A stretch of DNA of 64,000 bases from Anaerolineae bacterium (GCA_023382655.1 JAHDWK010000014.1:62001-126000), one strand, 5' to 3'. Positions 24,811-33,676 are shown, counted from the first letter of the stretch. Numbers and translations: made by a program. The notes: generated by a model from the letters alone, not told the origin.

Positions 24811-24858
24811 GTAATAGGCGATTTATCGCCATCAAAAGGCGATAAATCGCCTGCTACG
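24811..24858. repeat. Inverted repeat, AGGCGATTTATCGCC type
   Basis: AGGCGATTTATCGCC and its complement are separated by seven bases. A diverged relative overlaps the stop of the double-GNAT gene at 27556-27609. It lies directly downstream of the Lrp-type regulator gene and may end its transcript. Confidence 0.8.
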
Positions 24859-24865
24859 AACAATT

Positions 24866-25333
24866 CTAGGCAGCAAAGGGATTTGGTGGCTGCCATTGGT
24901 AAATATCTTTGAGCTTGATGGGTAACAGGACGGTTTGGGTGCGGCGCACGCCGGGGATGGTGTGTAATTGATCGGTAATCAACTGGTAGAGAGCGTCTAC
25001 ACTGTGCGCCAGCACCTGAATACTGACATCGCGGTCGCCGGTAGCACAGGCTACATAGCTCACTTCGTCCAATTGGGACACGGCCGTGGCCACTTCCCAC
25101 ACCCGCCCTACCTCCGCTTCAATCAATACATCCGCCAGGATGGTGTAGCCAAAAGCAGTCGGGTTGATGATAGGGCGCACTTGCACCACGTTGTTCTCTA
25201 GCAGCCGCTCCAGCCGGTAACGAATGGTACGGGCCGGCTGGTGCAAACGGCGGGACATTTCGGCACAGGGCATACGGCCGTCGGCCACTAACAACGCAAT
25301 AATTTCATGATCCAGGGCATCTATGGTATCCAT
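24866..25333 (-). CDS. Lrp/AsnC family transcriptional regulator
   Basis: A 155-residue protein. The N-terminal helix-turn-helix (about residues 5-50, LDHEIIALLVADGRMPCAEM and RTIRYRLERLLEN) is followed by the RAM/AsnC ligand-binding domain (about 65-145). Length and layout match the family, which senses amino acids or related nitrogen compounds. It lies upstream of the polyamine operon on the same strand, which suggests, without proving, that it controls that operon. The divergent glutaminyl cyclase gene starts about 190 bases away and may share its control region. Confidence 0.9.
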   Translation of the reverse strand: MDTIDALDHEIIALLVADGRMPCAEMSRRLHQPARTIRYRLERLLENNVVQVRPIINPTAFGYTILADVLIEAEVGRVWEVATAVSQLDEVSYVACATGDRDVSIQVLAHSVDALYQLITDQLHTIPGVRRTQTVLLPIKLKDIYQWQPPNPFAA

Positions 25334-25523
25334 ACCGTGTGTTGAAATGGGTTATCCAGAGGTTACGGGGCAAAGTATATCTGTTGGTGAAATAACGGCA
25401 AATGAAAGATACAAACATTGCCGATACGGCAAAGACCAAACTGAGAGAAACAGAAGGAAGTTTCAGAATCGGAACAACGTCGTTAAAATAATGCCGCTTT
25501 GCCCAAAAGGAACAGGAAGGCTT

Positions 25524-26450
25524 ATGCAACGACTCACCAGACTCATCATATTGACCCTGCTGCTGGTCACGGCCGTAACTCTCACCACGTGCACATCACC
25601 ACAACCAACGGCCGTACCCGCCACCCCTATACCAATTAGCCCCACGCCTACGGCCGTGCCCGCCTCGCCCGTCGCCGGTTATACCGTCGTCATCAGCCCT
25701 CCGGCCATTACCGAGGCCTACCCCGCTCCAGACGAAAGCGTGAGCAGCACCCTCGTTTACACTTACCAAATTGTGAACCAATACCCCCACGACCCCGAAG
25801 CATTTACGCAAGGGCTGGTCTGGATGGATGGTGAATTTTATGAAGGGACGGGGCTGCGCGGCAAATCCTCATTGCGGCGCGTAGATCCAGCAACAGGGGA
25901 AGTAGAGCAGGTAATTTCGCTGCCGGACAATTACTTCGGCGAGGGCATCGTTTTGTGGGATGACCAAATCATCCAGATTACCTGGCAGGAAAATACCGCC
26001 CTTGTGTATGAACGGGAAACGTTTGAACAAATCGGCGAATTTTCCTATGATACGGAAGGTTGGGGCATTACGCACGACGGCCGTCAACTCATCATGAGCG
26101 ACGGCACCAACACCTTATATTTCCGCGATCCCACCACTTTTGCCGTAACCGGGCAGGTGCCGGTGCTTGAAGGTGAAACACCAATCACCCGCCTGAATGA
26201 ACTGGAATATATTGATGGCGAAGTGTGGGCCAACATCTGGCAGACCGACCGCATCGCCCGTATCAACCCGGAAACCGGGCAAGTCACCGGCTGGCTAGAC
26301 CTGACCGGCCTGCGCCCACCGGAAACATTGGCCGACAGCAACGCCGTTTTGAACGGCATAGCCTATGATGCAGAGAACGGCCGTCTCTTCGTCACCGGTA
26401 AACTCTGGCCCGTTTTGTATGAAATTGAAGTCGTACCGGCTGAATCGTGA
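25524..26450 (+). CDS. Glutaminyl-peptide cyclotransferase, lipoprotein
   Basis: A 308-residue protein of the plant/bacterial glutamine cyclotransferase family (five-bladed propeller type). The signal peptide ends in a lipobox-like TTC (VTLTTCTS, Cys about residue 23). After a Pro/Thr linker come the family motifs YPHDPEAFTQGLVW, YEGTGLRGKSSLRRVD, LTWQ-like ITWQENTALVY, EGWGITHDG and NELEYIDGEVWANIW. These proteins convert N-terminal Gln to pyroglutamate, outside the cytoplasm. The start at 25524 has AGGAAGG upstream; a longer in-frame reading exists but lacks a signal at its N terminus. Confidence 0.9.
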   Translation: MQRLTRLIILTLLLVTAVTLTTCTSPQPTAVPATPIPISPTPTAVPASPVAGYTVVISPPAITEAYPAPDESVSSTLVYTYQIVNQYPHDPEAFTQGLVWMDGEFYEGTGLRGKSSLRRVDPATGEVEQVISLPDNYFGEGIVLWDDQIIQITWQENTALVYERETFEQIGEFSYDTEGWGITHDGRQLIMSDGTNTLYFRDPTTFAVTGQVPVLEGETPITRLNELEYIDGEVWANIWQTDRIARINPETGQVTGWLDLTGLRPPETLADSNAVLNGIAYDAENGRLFVTGKLWPVLYEIEVVPAES

Positions 26451-26489
26451 TGCGTGATTGGGTCACGCATCACGCATCACGATTCACGC
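26447..26489. repeat. STRR-like tandem-word hairpin (GTGATGCGTGA words)
   Basis: CGTGATGCGTGAT pairs with tandem CACGCATCACG words. It begins in the stop codon of the cyclotransferase gene and ends before the ribosome-binding site of the next gene. Confidence 0.85.
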
Positions 26490-26502
26490 CCCACGAGGCA
26501 AC

Positions 26503-27561
26503 ATGAACACCCCCAACCACCTGATCATCCGCCCGCTTCACCCTGATGACGCCGCTGACCAATACGCCATCGTGAGCGACCCGCGTGTAGCGGCGAACCT
26601 CATGCACCTGCCCAGTGCGGAACTTGCCGAAACACACAAGTGGATTCAAGAACCCAAACCGGGGCAACACCGGCTGGCGGCGGAACTAAACGGCCGTGTC
26701 ATCGGCTCCATCAACGTGCGACAAAACCTCAGGCCGCGCCTGATGCACAGCGGCAAACTGGGTCTGATGGTGCATCCCGACTACTGGGGACAGGGTGTCG
26801 GCAACGTTCTCATGGCCGCCGGTCTCAACCTGGCCGACAACTGGCTCAACCTGCTGCGGGTGGAACTGGAAGTGTATACCCACAATGCGCCGGCCATTCA
26901 TCTGTATGAAAAATTCGGCTTCGCCACAGAAGGCATCAAACGAAAGGCAGTATTTGGCGACGGCCGTTACTTTGATGGGCAAATCATGGCCCGGCTGCGC
27001 CACCCCGAATGGTATGCCAACCAACCAACGCTGCCGGCAACACGGCCGTTGAAAAAACCCGCACCCGCCCGCGCCACTATCCGCCCGCCCCACTACCCCG
27101 ATGACCTGGATGACCTGTACCACATCTTCCGCCTGCCCGAAGTGGCCCGTACCACCCTACAACTGCCCAGCCAGGAAATCGGCCACACCCGTGACCGGCT
27201 GAAGGAAGCCCCGCCCGATTTATATCGTTTTGTGGCGGAAGTGGACGGCCGTGTCGTGGGCATGGCTTCCTTGCATCAGAAACAAAACCCACGCGAACGT
27301 CACGCCGCCGGCCTGGGTATGATGGTGCATCCCGACTACTGGGGACGCGGCATTGGTTCCCAACTGCTAGACGCCCTCGTCAACCTGGCCGGCAACTGGC
27401 TGCAACTCACGCGCGTTGAACTGGAAGTGAACACCGACAACCTCGCCGCCATTCGTCTCTATGAAAAATTGGGCTTTGTCATAGAAGGCACACACAGGCT
27501 GCACGCTTATGGCGACGGCCGTATGGCCGACAGCCACTTCATGGCCCGCCTAAGTTCGTAG
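26503..27561 (+). CDS. Double GNAT acetyltransferase (internal duplication)
   Basis: 352 residues made of two GNAT domains of about 165 residues each. The acetyl-CoA motif A is MVHPDYWGQGVGNVLM in the first and MVHPDYWGRGIGSQLL in the second. Both are followed by NWL(N/Q)L-RVELEV and a (I/R)LYEKFGF or LYEKLGF end, so the halves are clearly copies. Each resembles the RimJ/RimL-like or phosphinothricin-type single-domain enzymes. The substrate is unknown. The start at 26503 follows GAGGCAAC; a longer reading would run through the repeat hairpin upstream. Confidence 0.85.
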   Translation: MNTPNHLIIRPLHPDDAADQYAIVSDPRVAANLMHLPSAELAETHKWIQEPKPGQHRLAAELNGRVIGSINVRQNLRPRLMHSGKLGLMVHPDYWGQGVGNVLMAAGLNLADNWLNLLRVELEVYTHNAPAIHLYEKFGFATEGIKRKAVFGDGRYFDGQIMARLRHPEWYANQPTLPATRPLKKPAPARATIRPPHYPDDLDDLYHIFRLPEVARTTLQLPSQEIGHTRDRLKEAPPDLYRFVAEVDGRVVGMASLHQKQNPRERHAAGLGMMVHPDYWGRGIGSQLLDALVNLAGNWLQLTRVELEVNTDNLAAIRLYEKLGFVIEGTHRLHAYGDGRMADSHFMARLSS

Positions 27562-27609
27562 TAGGCGATTCATCGCCGTCAATGGCCACTAAAGCGGCTG
27601 CGACGAACA
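27556..27609. repeat. Imperfect inverted repeat overlapping a stop codon
   Basis: GTTCGTAGTAGGCGATTCAT at one end and GCGGCTGCGACGAAC at the other, with the TAG stop of the acetyltransferase inside the left arm. It is related to 24811-24858. Confidence 0.65.
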
Positions 27610-27646
27610 TCCCACCCAATGACGAATGACCAGGGACAAATAATCA

Positions 27647-28888
27647 ATGAGTAAACCCCTCCGCACCCTCACCCGCCAACACGCCCGCCGTCTGGCCATC
27701 AGCCGCCAACACCTGGACGGCCGTGCCGCCCCCGCCCTACTCGACCTCATCCGCAACCTGGGCTGTGTGCAGCTTGACCCCATCCGCCACGTGGAACGCA
27801 CCCATTTGCTGGTGCTGTGGAGCCGCCTGGGTCAATTCGACGAAACGGAACTGGAACGGCTGCGCTGGCAAGATCGCGCCGTGTTTGAGTATTGGGCGCA
27901 CGCCGCCTCCCTCGTCCTCACCGAGGATTACCCGGTACACCGCTGGCGCATGGACTTGCTGCATGACGAAGCCGACTCCCGCCAGGCGCGCGCCTGGAAA
28001 GCGTGGTTTGATGAGGAGGCAGACACGATGTACCCCCTGCGCGACCACATTCGGGCACAGTTGCGGCAAAACGGCCCCATGCTTTCCCGCCAGTTTGAAG
28101 AAGAAGCAGCCAAATTTTCGTCACGCTGGTACAACGGCCGTTACGTACCCCGCATTCTGGACTATTTGTGGAGTAAAGGAGAGGTGATGGTGCATGGCCG
28201 TGCTGGCAACCAGCGCCTCTGGGGGCTGGCCGATTCTTTCTGGCCTGACTGGACGCCCATGGAAAGCTGGCAACCGGAGCAGGTCACGGCCGTCGCCGTC
28301 CAAAAATCGCTGCGCGCCCTGGGTGTGGCCACCCCCACCCAGATCAAATGGCACTTCACCCGCCAGACCTATCCAGCGTTAACGGCCGTCCTCAAAAAGC
28401 TGCTCAAAGAAGGCATCATTGAAAAAGTGCAGATCGTAGAAAACGCTCAGCCGCTCAAAGGCGACTGGTATATCCACAGCGCCGATGTGCCCCTGCTGGA
28501 AGACATTCAGGCCGGCAACTGGCAGCCGCGCACTGTGCTGCTCTCCCCCTTCGACAACCTCATCTGTGACCGGGATCGTACTGAGTTACTCTGGGATTTC
28601 TTCTACCGCATCGAAATCTACGTACCCGCCGCCAAACGCGAATACGGCTACTACGTGCTGCCCCTCCTGCATGGCGACCAACTGATCGGCCGCGTAGACT
28701 CCAAAATGGATCGCCAGACCCACACCTGGCATATCCACAACGTCTACGCCCAACCCCACGCCCCGGCAGATGAAGAGACAATCAACGGGATAGGCACGGC
28801 TGTGCAAAATCTGGCAATCTGCCTCGGCGCTACCCAAATCAACTGGGGCAACCTCCCCCCCGCCTGGGTATCCCTACTCCAGACCTGA
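27647..28888 (+). CDS. YcaQ/AlkX-like DNA glycosylase, winged-helix protein
   Basis: 413 residues of the HTH_42 (YcaQ) family. The start RLAISRQHLDG and GCVQLDPIRHVERTHLLVLWSR contain the Q-hydrophobic-D motif (QLD, about residue 45) reported for the YcaQ/AlkX branch. VFEYWAHAASLVL and the central RWYNGRYVPRILDYLW segment are also typical, and LLSPFDNLICDRDRTELLWDF near residue 305 matches the C-terminal conserved block. The family removes bulky or crosslinking alkyl adducts from DNA. The stop codon TGA lies inside an inverted repeat. Tandem-word repeats precede the ATG. Confidence 0.88.
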   Translation: MSKPLRTLTRQHARRLAISRQHLDGRAAPALLDLIRNLGCVQLDPIRHVERTHLLVLWSRLGQFDETELERLRWQDRAVFEYWAHAASLVLTEDYPVHRWRMDLLHDEADSRQARAWKAWFDEEADTMYPLRDHIRAQLRQNGPMLSRQFEEEAAKFSSRWYNGRYVPRILDYLWSKGEVMVHGRAGNQRLWGLADSFWPDWTPMESWQPEQVTAVAVQKSLRALGVATPTQIKWHFTRQTYPALTAVLKKLLKEGIIEKVQIVENAQPLKGDWYIHSADVPLLEDIQAGNWQPRTVLLSPFDNLICDRDRTELLWDFFYRIEIYVPAAKREYGYYVLPLLHGDQLIGRVDSKMDRQTHTWHIHNVYAQPHAPADEETINGIGTAVQNLAICLGATQINWGNLPPAWVSLLQT

Positions 28889-28914
28889 CAGGTTTTTGGA
28901 AACCTGTCAGGTCT
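28881..28914. repeat. Inverted repeat, core CCTGACAGG, containing a stop codon
   Basis: A perfect 15-bp stem AGACCTGACAGGTTT with a four-base loop. The stop codon TGA of the glycosylase gene (28886-28888) lies in the left arm, so the repeat supplies the end of the protein. The next gene starts nine bases downstream. Confidence 0.9.
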
Positions 28915-28922
28915 ACACACCT

Positions 28923-29858
28923 ATGAAACAATCCACCCTTACCACCCGCCTCGATTCTCCCTGGGGCTGGCTCACCGTCGCCCTGGTTGCCCAAATGGGC
29001 TGGGGCGCATACCCCGTTTTGCTGCGATACCTGCAAACTATCAGTGGGCTACCCGGCCTCTCTCTGCTGGCCATCGGCAACCTGGTGGTTCTGCTGCTTG
29101 TGGCTGCCATCATCCTGCCCCGTGTAGACCGGCGCATCTTTCGTCTGCGCATTGTGTGGCTATTTGGGCTGTTGGTGGTGCTGCGCGGCATCACCAATTT
29201 ACTGGCGACACGCTACACGCTGGCTATCTATGCCCAAATTATCTATCTGATGACGCCCTTCATTGTCGCTTTGCTCAGCCGTGTTGTTCTCAAAGAGCAA
29301 TTACCCCGCCACACCATGAAGGCACTCACCATCGCTCTGGTAGGCGCATTGTTAATCGTCAGTAGTGATTGGGGGCCAACGGCCGTTTCCACCCACCGCC
29401 ACGATCTCTGGGGCATCTTCTTCGCCATTCTCAGCAGCATCTCGCTGGCCTTTTACATGATCGTCACCCGACGCACCGCCCACAGCCACGCCTCCGGCGA
29501 AGGGGCTTCCAGCGAAGGGCTGCTGCTGGTACATCTGCTTGCCCTCTTTACATTTTCCCTGCTCGCCAGCCTGCTCGTCGGTGAAGAGTGGAGCCAGTGG
29601 CGCAGTCTGACGCCGCTGGATTGGCTGGTCTTCGCCGGTCTAAGTCTGGGCGTCCTGTTGGGCGCCAACCTGGGACAGATTCGCTCCATTCAGCATTTGG
29701 GTGCGCCGCTGGTGAGCAGCATGATGGCTATTCGCCTGGTGAGCGCCCTGCTCTTTGCCGGGCTGCTGCTGGGGGAACGGCTGACCTCGGTGTGGCAGAT
29801 AGCCGGGGCAGCCATTATCATTGTCACCATTACCTGGTATTTGCGGCAATCGTCATGA
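28923..29858 (+). CDS. EamA/DMT-family transporter
   Basis: 311 residues with ten hydrophobic segments in two EamA repeats (about 20-145 and 160-305). The first repeat has RGITNLLATRYTLAIYAQII and the second SSISLAFYMIVTRR, with GEEW and LGERLTSVWQIAGAAIII near the end. The family exports small metabolites such as amino acids or nucleotides; the substrate is unknown. I use the ATG at 28923 because the sequence upstream of it is the inverted repeat at 28881. Confidence 0.88.
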   Translation: MKQSTLTTRLDSPWGWLTVALVAQMGWGAYPVLLRYLQTISGLPGLSLLAIGNLVVLLLVAAIILPRVDRRIFRLRIVWLFGLLVVLRGITNLLATRYTLAIYAQIIYLMTPFIVALLSRVVLKEQLPRHTMKALTIALVGALLIVSSDWGPTAVSTHRHDLWGIFFAILSSISLAFYMIVTRRTAHSHASGEGASSEGLLLVHLLALFTFSLLASLLVGEEWSQWRSLTPLDWLVFAGLSLGVLLGANLGQIRSIQHLGAPLVSSMMAIRLVSALLFAGLLLGERLTSVWQIAGAAIIIVTITWYLRQSS

Positions 29859-29886
29859 GGTAATTGGGTAATTGATCTACCCAATT
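29856..29886. repeat. Short STRR-like hairpin (TAATTGGG word)
   Basis: GGTAATTGGGTAATTG pairs partly with CTACCCAATTGC across the gap before the FtsW/PBP fusion gene. It starts at the stop codon of the transporter. Confidence 0.65.
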
Positions 29887-29900
29887 GCTGCACACCACCT

Positions 29901-32543
29901 ATGAGAATCACCCACCTGCACACCTTCCGCGAACATCACGGCCGTGACGAACTCCTCCTACTGCTGCTCACGGCCGTCTTCATCTTCACCAATGCTGTCA
30001 CCCTCAGTCTGGCGCAAACCGGTCGGGCGAGCGGTGTTTATTTGTGGGGGGCCGTGCTCTGGTTCGTGATGATGCTGGTGGCTTTTGCCCTGCTATCTCG
30101 CTTTCGCCCCTATCATGACCCATACCTGCTGTCCATCTTTGCCCTGCTCACTGGCTGGGGATTGATCGTTTTGCAACGGTTGGCGCCCAACTTTCTGGCG
30201 CGGCAGGTAATGTGGCTGGGGTTGAGTACGGTCGTGCTGCTGTCCATCGCCATTTTGCCGCGCAGCCTGCGCTGGTTACGCCGTTACCGCTACACCCTCT
30301 TGTTGGGTGGTATTCTGCTGCTGGCGGCTACCTTCCTCTTTGGCGTCAATCCATCCGGTTTTGGCGCGGCGCTGTGGCTGCCCGTGCCCCTGGTCGGGCG
30401 CGTCTTTTTCCAACCCTCCGAACTGCTTAAACTGCTGCTGGTCATCTTCCTCGCCAGCTACTTTGACGAACGAGAATCACTGCTAAGGTTGGATGGGCGG
30501 CACGGCCGTTTTGGCCCCCTGCCCTATCTGGCCCCCTTGCTGCTGATGTGGGGCTTTTGCATGGCGCTGCTCATCTGGCAGCGTGATCTGGGTGCAGCCA
30601 CCCTCTTTTTCATCCTCTTCCTGGCGCTGCTGTACCTGGCGTCTGGCGACGGCCGTTATGTGATGGGTGGGCTGGTGTTGCTGTTGGTCGGCAGCCTCTT
30701 CGCCTACTACGCCTTCGATGTGGTGGCGCTGCGCGTCAACGCCTGGTGGAATCCCTGGCCGGACGCCGACAACCGCGCCTACCAGATTGTGCAATCCTTA
30801 TATGCCATCGCCGCCGGGGGATTGGCCGGGCAGGGGGTAGGGCAGGGATTCCCCGGTTACATCCCCGTTGTTCATTCGGATTTTGCTTTTGCGGCTGTGG
30901 CCGAAGAGTGGGGGCTGGCCGGAAGTTTAACGGTGCTGGTCTGTTTTCTGGTATTGGCGTACCGGGGCATCAAAATAGCGGCGCTGGCGACACGGCCGTT
31001 TCGCCGTTATCTGGCAGCCGGCATCACTGTACTCTTTGCCGCTCAGGCCATCTTGATTATGGGTGGCGTCACCAAGCTGTTGCCGCTGACGGGTGTCACG
31101 CTGCCCTTTCTCAGCTATGGCGGCAGTTCGCTGCTAGTGAGCAGCGTCATGGCCGGACTGCTGCTCTATCTTTCGGCCACCACCGGCAGTGGGCGCGCTC
31201 CCCACAACCCGGCCATGCAGCAGCGGTTACAACAGCTATTAACGGCCGTTCTCATTGGCTATCTGCTGGTGGCCACCTCCCTCGTCTATTGGAGTGTGCT
31301 ACGCGCCCAAACCATCCTGGCCCGCGACGACAATCCCCGGCTGGTGGAGGCCGAACTACGCATCCAGCGTGGCGCTATTTTCGACCGCAACCAGACGGTA
31401 CTGGCGGAAACGGTTGGCCCGCCAGAATTACCCATCCGTCACTATCCCATCGCCGCCATTGGCCCGGCGGTCGGTTACTACAGTTTTCGGCATGGGGCCG
31501 CTGGCGTAGAGGAAGGATATAACACCATCCTACGCGGCGACCCCACCAATTTTTGGCAGCAAGTCATCCTGCAAAACCTGCACCAGCCCCAAACAGGCCA
31601 GGACATTTCTTTATCGCTAGATGCCCGGCTGCAACAAATTGCCGATGCCCTTTTGGGCGACCGGCAGGGGGCCATGCTGCTGCTCGATGTGCAAACGGGC
31701 GAGATCGTGGCCATGGCCAGCCACCCGACGTATGACCCTAATCGGCTGGATGAGGAGTTTGACATACTGACGGCAGCCGAAAATGCGCCGCTGCTGAACC
31801 GGGCAGCGCAAGGTCAATATCAGCCGGGTTCTTTACTGCAACCCTTTTTGCTGGTCGCAGCTTTAGAGCAAGGTCTCATCCGGCTGGATGAGGTGGTGGC
31901 GGGCGCTAATCGCCCGGTGACGGTGAACGGCCAGATGTTACAGTGCGCCACGCCGCCACCCGACCCGGCAACCTGGGCGGATGTATTGGCGCATCGCTGT
32001 CCTGGCCCCATGCAGGCATTAGCCGGGGAAATGGGTGTGGACGGCTTGAATCAGGTATTTGCCGATTTTGGGCTGACGGCCGTGCCCAACCTGCCCCTAA
32101 ACACCGAAACGCCGCCTGCCCAACCGTTGGCCGACCTGGCCCTGGCCGCGATTGGGCAGGAAAATCTGGTGCTGACGCCGCTGCAACTGGCGCTGGCCTG
32201 GGGCGCGCTGGCGGGGGATGGTCGGGTAGTGTCGCCGCGGTTGGTCACGGCCGTGTGGGATGCCAACGGCAACCGCCAACCTATCGCCGCGCCAGCCGCC
32301 AACAACCCGGTCATTGCGGCGGACACGGCACACACTATCCGCCAGGCATTGATGACAAACGGCCGTGTCGAATTTAGCGATCTGGTGCTTTCCGGGCCGG
32401 GCGGCAATACCAATAGCTGGTATGTGGGGCTAATGCCGGCAGCTAACCCCCGTTATCTGGCGGTAGTGGTGCTGGAAGGCGGCGCGACCGTGCAAGAGGC
32501 GGAACAGGTAGGGCGGGCGCTGCTGGATACGGCCGTCAAATAA
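29901..32543 (+). CDS. SEDS (FtsW/RodA) glycosyltransferase fused to a degenerate class B PBP domain
   Basis: 880 residues. Residues about 15-430 are a ten-helix SEDS peptidoglycan polymerase with the conserved outer-loop motif HSDFAFAAVAEEWG (Asp327 at the position of the essential Asp of RodA/FtsW) and FLSYGGSSLL. Residues about 435-880 look like a class B PBP: the membrane-proximal RGAIFDRNQTVLAETV, then a transpeptidase-like domain. In that domain the Ser of SxxK is kept (Ser644 in YQPGSLLQP) but the Lys is Gln647, and the KTG box is PGG (833-835, SGPGGNTNSWYVGL). The transpeptidase is thus probably inactive and may act as a built-in activator of the polymerase. SEDS and PBP are normally separate partners. 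A hairpin terminator follows. Confidence 0.88.
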   Translation: MRITHLHTFREHHGRDELLLLLLTAVFIFTNAVTLSLAQTGRASGVYLWGAVLWFVMMLVAFALLSRFRPYHDPYLLSIFALLTGWGLIVLQRLAPNFLARQVMWLGLSTVVLLSIAILPRSLRWLRRYRYTLLLGGILLLAATFLFGVNPSGFGAALWLPVPLVGRVFFQPSELLKLLLVIFLASYFDERESLLRLDGRHGRFGPLPYLAPLLLMWGFCMALLIWQRDLGAATLFFILFLALLYLASGDGRYVMGGLVLLLVGSLFAYYAFDVVALRVNAWWNPWPDADNRAYQIVQSLYAIAAGGLAGQGVGQGFPGYIPVVHSDFAFAAVAEEWGLAGSLTVLVCFLVLAYRGIKIAALATRPFRRYLAAGITVLFAAQAILIMGGVTKLLPLTGVTLPFLSYGGSSLLVSSVMAGLLLYLSATTGSGRAPHNPAMQQRLQQLLTAVLIGYLLVATSLVYWSVLRAQTILARDDNPRLVEAELRIQRGAIFDRNQTVLAETVGPPELPIRHYPIAAIGPAVGYYSFRHGAAGVEEGYNTILRGDPTNFWQQVILQNLHQPQTGQDISLSLDARLQQIADALLGDRQGAMLLLDVQTGEIVAMASHPTYDPNRLDEEFDILTAAENAPLLNRAAQGQYQPGSLLQPFLLVAALEQGLIRLDEVVAGANRPVTVNGQMLQCATPPPDPATWADVLAHRCPGPMQALAGEMGVDGLNQVFADFGLTAVPNLPLNTETPPAQPLADLALAAIGQENLVLTPLQLALAWGALAGDGRVVSPRLVTAVWDANGNRQPIAAPAANNPVIAADTAHTIRQALMTNGRVEFSDLVLSGPGGNTNSWYVGLMPAANPRYLAVVVLEGGATVQEAEQVGRALLDTAVK

Positions 32544-32575
32544 AAAAGCCAGGCTTTCAGAAAAACCCGGCTTTT
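32544..32575 (+). terminator. Rho-independent terminator after the SEDS-PBP gene
   Basis: AAAAAGCCAGG pairs imperfectly with CCCGGCTTTT across a short A-rich loop, one base after the TAA, with a T run at the end. It also faces the convergent tRNA-Asn gene. Confidence 0.65.
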
Positions 32576-32586
32576 GTGACCTTTTA

Positions 32587-32658
32587 CTCCTCAGGTTGGA
32601 CTCGAACCAACAACCCTGCGGTTAACAGCCGCATGCTCTGCCATTGAGCTACTGAGGA
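32587..32658 (-). tRNA. tRNA-Asn (anticodon GTT)
   Basis: The cloverleaf folds on the minus strand: acceptor TCCTCAG/CTGAGGA with discriminator G, D-arm GCTC..GAGC, anticodon stem and loop around CTGTTAA with anticodon GTT, T-arm with GGTTCGAGTCC. No CCA is encoded. Ends are set from the seven-base acceptor stem. Confidence 0.95.
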
Positions 32659-32840
32659 ACGTAGCGAGCGGGATTATAACAAATGCGACCTTTGCGTCAA
32701 GGTGGGGATGTACAAATACAAACTGGCCCCAGCCACGATCTGGGTGGAAACATAACCCAGGCTGCACCGGTGTTGGCTGCTGTGATAGAGAAGGCGGAAC
32801 GGCTTCCAAATGACGTCAACGATAGATTTGGAGAAACAAA

Positions 32841-32870
32841 AAAGAGGCTATAGGGGAGTATAGCCTCTTT
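32841..32870 (-). terminator. Hairpin terminator downstream of tRNA-Gln
   Basis: A perfect 12-bp stem AAAGAGGCTATA with a six-base loop, flanked by A runs on one side and T runs on the other, so it can work on both strands. It lies 17 bases downstream of the tRNA-Gln 3' end on the minus strand. Confidence 0.85.
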
Positions 32871-32887
32871 TTAGGGAATGGTACCTC

Positions 32888-32962
32888 TGGCTGCGGCGGT
32901 AGGATTCGAACCTACGAATGGCGGATTCAAAGTCCGCTGCCTTACCGCTTGGCGACGCCGCA
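32888..32962 (-). tRNA. tRNA-Gln (anticodon TTG)
   Basis: Minus-strand cloverleaf: acceptor TGCGGCG/CGCCGCA with discriminator G, D-arm with CCAAGCGGTAAGGCA, anticodon loop CTTTGAA giving TTG, T-arm GTAGGTTCGAATCCTAC. CCA is encoded and included. The terminator at 32841 follows. Confidence 0.95.
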
Positions 32963-32992
32963 GTAACGAGCGCGGATATTAGCACAACCCAA

Positions 32993-33056
32993 TAGTGCCA
33001 GGCAAGGGCAGTTTCATGCTCGCTAACTAAAGCCTTGCTGCCTTTGCCTGGCACTA
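32993..33056. repeat. Long inverted repeat downstream of recR
   Basis: TAGTGCCAGGCAAGGGCAG pairs with CTGCCTTTGCCTGGCACTA (18 of 19), loop about 26 bases. It directly adjoins the recR stop codon and may end the dnaX-ybaB-recR transcript. Confidence 0.8.
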
Positions 33057-33671
33057 CTACAGTTCCTGCCGCCCTTCCAGCGCGCGGCCCAGAGTGATTT
33101 CGTCGGTATATTCCAGGTCACCGCCGACGGGCAGGCCACGCGCCAGCCGGGTCAGTTTGGGCACAGCGTCGCCCAGCCGCCGCTGCAAATAAAGCGCGGT
33201 GGATTCCCCTTCCAGGGTGGGGTTGGTGGCCAGGATGATCTCCTGGAAGTTGTTCTGCGCGTCTCGCGCCGCTACCCGCGCCAGCAGTTCTTCAATGCGT
33301 AAATCTTCGGGGCCAACCCCTTCTACCGGGGAGATAGCGCCATGCAGGACGTGGTAACGGCCGTGAAACGCCCGCGACCGTTCAATAGCCAATACATCCA
33401 GCGGCTCTTCCACCACACATAGCAGGCTGTCATCCCGGTTGGGGTCGCTGCACAGTTCACAAGGGTCGGCTTCCGTAATGTTGAAGCAGACGGAGCAAAA
33501 GCGGGTGCGCTCCACCAGGTCACGCAGCGCGTCGGCCAGTTCTAGCGCCTGCTCGTCTCCTACACGCAGCAAGTAAAACGTCAGCCGCGCCGCCGACTTG
33601 GGGCCAATGCCCGGCAGCCGCGCAAATTCGTTAATCAATCGTTGTACCGGTTTGGGAAGTGCGTTTGCCAC
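33057..33671 (-). CDS. recR: Recombination mediator RecR
   Basis: 204 residues, the normal RecR length. It has a helix-hairpin-helix FARLPGIGPKSAARLTFYLL, a C4 zinc motif CSVCFNITEADPCELC, and a Toprim domain (LLCVVEEPLDVLAIERSR...). It works with RecF/RecO to load RecA at gaps. The start is a GTG at 33671, with GGAG seven bases upstream; an earlier in-frame start would translate a repeat. It is the last gene of the conserved dnaX-ybaB-recR order. Confidence 0.95.
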   Translation of the reverse strand: MANALPKPVQRLINEFARLPGIGPKSAARLTFYLLRVGDEQALELADALRDLVERTRFCSVCFNITEADPCELCSDPNRDDSLLCVVEEPLDVLAIERSRAFHGRYHVLHGAISPVEGVGPEDLRIEELLARVAARDAQNNFQEIILATNPTLEGESTALYLQRRLGDAVPKLTRLARGLPVGGDLEYTDEITLGRALEGRQEL

Positions 33672-33676
33672 TTTTT

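Noticed and set aside
32659..32887. Additional small RNA (such as SRP RNA) between the two tRNA genes
   Set aside because: Only a terminator hairpin at 32841 is clear; no conserved SRP or tmRNA core was recognised.
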